NCBI GenBank assembly: GCA_002399975.1
Contig: DHER01000122.1
Coordinates: 10,715 to 17,259 of the forward strand
Reading direction: 5' to 3'
DNA from: Firmicutes bacterium UBA4845
GTDB taxonomy: Bacteria > Bacillota > Clostridia > Tissierellales > Sedimentibacteraceae
DNA length: 6,545 bases
Made by a program: the position numbers and the translations under genes. The notes under the pieces were generated by a model. The model worked only from the letters and a program-made list of their open reading frames with translations. It did no database searches and was not told where the DNA came from. Within the stretch, counting starts at the first letter, position 1, and every line of letters starts with the position of its first letter. Positions 5,417-6,545 of the stretch are shown one piece after another.

Positions 5417-6161
5417 GATGTTTACAAAAAAAATTACTGAAAGTGATGCGTTTTTAGATATGCCGTCAAGCACGCAGGCTTTGTATTTCCACCTTAACAT
5501 GTCCGCAGATGACGATGGTTTTGTAAATAATCCAAAAAAAATACAGCGGATGGTTGGAGCATCTGACGATGATATAAAATTGTTGATAGCAAAGAGCTTT
5601 GTAATTACATTTGATAGCGGAATTATAGTAATTAAACATTGGAAAATGCACAACTACATACAAAAAGACAGGTACAAACCAACGGATTATATTGATGAAA
5701 AATCAATGCTTTCCATCAAAAAAAATAAGTCTTATACGCTCAATGTACCCGTTTTGGATACAGAAAGTGTACAAGATGTATCCATAGGTAAGGATAGGTT
5801 AGGTAAGGATAGGTTAGGCAAGGTTAGGGTAGATAAGGATAAAGAAAAGAAAGAACATGTCGTATATGATCCGGATGAATTGCTTAACCAATCAATCATT
5901 GACTTTATAGATTTCCGTAAAAAGATAAAGTCTCCAATGACGGACAGAGCGATTACTCTAATGCTAAACAAGCTTAATAAAATGGCTACCGACAACGACA
6001 AAAAAATAGAAATACTCAATCAGTCAATCATCAACGGCTGGAAAGGAATATTTCCGCTAAAGGAAACTAAGAGCAAAGGCTCATTTGACGAATTTCAGAA
6101 ATTGGGAGAGGAGTGGTTAAGTGACAGAGCAAGAGTTCATGAAAATAGCGGCAACAATTAA
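5403..6161 (+). CDS. Phage replisome organiser / replication initiator
   Basis: 252 aa from the ATG at 5403, with GGGAG at 5391-5395; the in-frame TTG at 5379 has no better signal. Residues 1-95 carry a block common in Clostridia phage initiators: MFTKKITESDAFLDMP, STQALYFHLNMSADDDGFV, KKIQRMVGASDDDIKLLIAK, KHWKMHNYIQKDRYKPT, likely a winged-helix DNA-binding domain. Residues 129-148 are a low-complexity repeat (GKDRL units) over direct DNA repeats. Residues about 158-222 form a C-terminal helical domain, with DFIDFRKKIKSPMTDRA and IEILNQSIINGWKGIFPLK, found in many phage replisome organisers. It should bind the phage origin and recruit the helicase-loader complex. The helicase loader gene begins inside its last 41 nt, supporting a joint role as in SPP1 gp38-gp39. 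Confidence 0.82.
   Translation: MAERRMFTKKITESDAFLDMPSSTQALYFHLNMSADDDGFVNNPKKIQRMVGASDDDIKLLIAKSFVITFDSGIIVIKHWKMHNYIQKDRYKPTDYIDEKSMLSIKKNKSYTLNVPVLDTESVQDVSIGKDRLGKDRLGKVRVDKDKEKKEHVVYDPDELLNQSIIDFIDFRKKIKSPMTDRAITLMLNKLNKMATDNDKKIEILNQSIINGWKGIFPLKETKSKGSFDEFQKLGEEWLSDRARVHENSGNN
5787..5846 (+). repeat. 15-bp direct repeats inside the initiator gene, candidate origin iterons
   Basis: Two perfect tandem copies of GGTAAGGATAGGTTA (5787-5801, 5802-5816) are followed by a third with three mismatches (5817-5831) and a fourth degenerate one (5832-5846). The period equals five codons, so the protein shows GKDRL repeats. AT-rich, purine-rich sequence lies on both sides. Several Firmicutes phages carry their replication origin as repeats within or beside the initiator gene, so this is a candidate binding site for the encoded protein. 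Simple codon-repeat expansion is the alternative. Confidence 0.5.
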
Positions 6162-6545
6162 AACTTCCTATCCGGCTGTAAACGTATTAAAGGACAAGGC
6201 ATCAATGAATATCTGGTACATGATGCTAAGCGATATAGATTATAAGGTATGTCAAAATGCAGTACTCGAATTAATTAGCACCTTAAAGTTTCCCCCGACG
6301 ATTGCAGAAATTAGGGAAAAATGTTCAATGCTTACGTCACTGCCCGTAAAGGATTGGGGAGAAGCCTGGGAAGATGTGCTGATGACTATTCGGAAATTTG
6401 GATATCCGCAAGAACTCGAAGCAATGAATAGCCTTGATGAGCTCACAAGAAAGTGCGTGAAAAGGATTGGTTATCAAAACATCTGCATGAGCGACAACAT
6501 ATCGGCGGATAGAGCAAATTTCAGAATGATTTACGAAACCGAAGC
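6121..6545 (+). CDS. Replicative helicase loader/inhibitor (SPP1 gp39-like), partial at 3' end
   Basis: GTG start at 6121 with AGAGGAG (6107-6113) and a 7-nt spacer. The frame stays open to the window edge (141 codons visible). Features are EQEFMKIAATIKTSYP (3-18), then NIWYMMLSDIDYKVCQNAVLELI (30-52), KFPPTIAEIRE (56-66), DWGEAWEDVLMTIRKFGY (78-95) and LTRKCVKRIGYQNICMSDNISADRANFRMIYE (108-139). This order matches the phage DnaB-loader/G39P family. SPP1 gp39 binds the initiator gp38 and helicase gp40, keeps the helicase inactive, and loads it at the origin; the same role is inferred here. The overlap with the initiator gene implies coupled synthesis. A DnaB-type helicase gene is predicted just after the window. 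Confidence 0.85.
   Translation, partial: MTEQEFMKIAATIKTSYPAVNVLKDKASMNIWYMMLSDIDYKVCQNAVLELISTLKFPPTIAEIREKCSMLTSLPVKDWGEAWEDVLMTIRKFGYPQELEAMNSLDELTRKCVKRIGYQNICMSDNISADRANFRMIYETE

Noticed and set aside
5787..5846. CRISPR-like array
   Set aside because: Repeats are short, directly adjacent without spacers and in frame within a gene.
5732..6019. Minus-strand ORF with LSLPN repeats
   Set aside because: The repeats are the reverse reading of the 15-bp direct repeats in the initiator gene; no independent coding support.
1..6545. tRNA, rRNA, insertion sequence or attachment site
   Set aside because: No cloverleaf-like pairing, transposase motif or terminal inverted repeat was found by eye; an att site would lie outside this early region.

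Overview
The window reads as the early, DNA-metabolism part of a prophage or temperate phage from a low-to-moderate-GC Firmicute, most likely a gut or anaerobic Clostridia host. The evidence is uniform plus-strand transcription, tightly packed and overlapping genes, strong AAGGAGG-type ribosome binding sites, TTG/GTG starts, and proteins matching known Firmicutes phage families. Host and phage type are inferred from gene content and style; no integrase, repressor, structural gene or attachment site is in the window.

Layout. (1) Positions 1-1231 hold small accessory early genes: an unrecognised 75-aa ORF, a 66-aa two-helix membrane protein, a 50-aa four-cysteine zinc-ribbon peptide coupled to it by ATGA, a stem-loop over the end of that peptide gene, an unrecognised 127-aa protein, and a 54-aa basic peptide that looks like a shortened member of a small phage family. 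(2) Positions 1179-4236 hold a recombination module: a DUF1351-family protein with a long charged helix, a Rad52-like single-strand annealing protein, a NinB (lambda Orf)-like protein, an AP2/HNH-like protein that looks inserted, and a small HNH-fold protein. (3) Positions 4250-4987 encode a 245-aa phage protein of unknown function, followed by a 99-bp spacer with two hairpins. (4) Positions 5087-6545 hold a PDDEXK (Holliday-resolvase-like) nuclease and then replication genes: a replisome organiser/initiator with 15-bp direct repeats inside its coding sequence, and a helicase loader (SPP1 gp39-like) cut by the window edge. A replicative helicase gene would be expected next.

Working model (inference): the annealing protein, NinB-like mediator and nucleases repair or recombine phage DNA, while the organiser melts an origin, possibly its own internal repeats, and the loader delivers the helicase. 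The order initiator then loader parallels SPP1 genes 38-39. No wholly new system is evident. The points most worth checking are the repeats in the initiator gene, the AP2/HNH-like insertion with a replaced catalytic His, the two structured RNA regions, and the short unassigned proteins.
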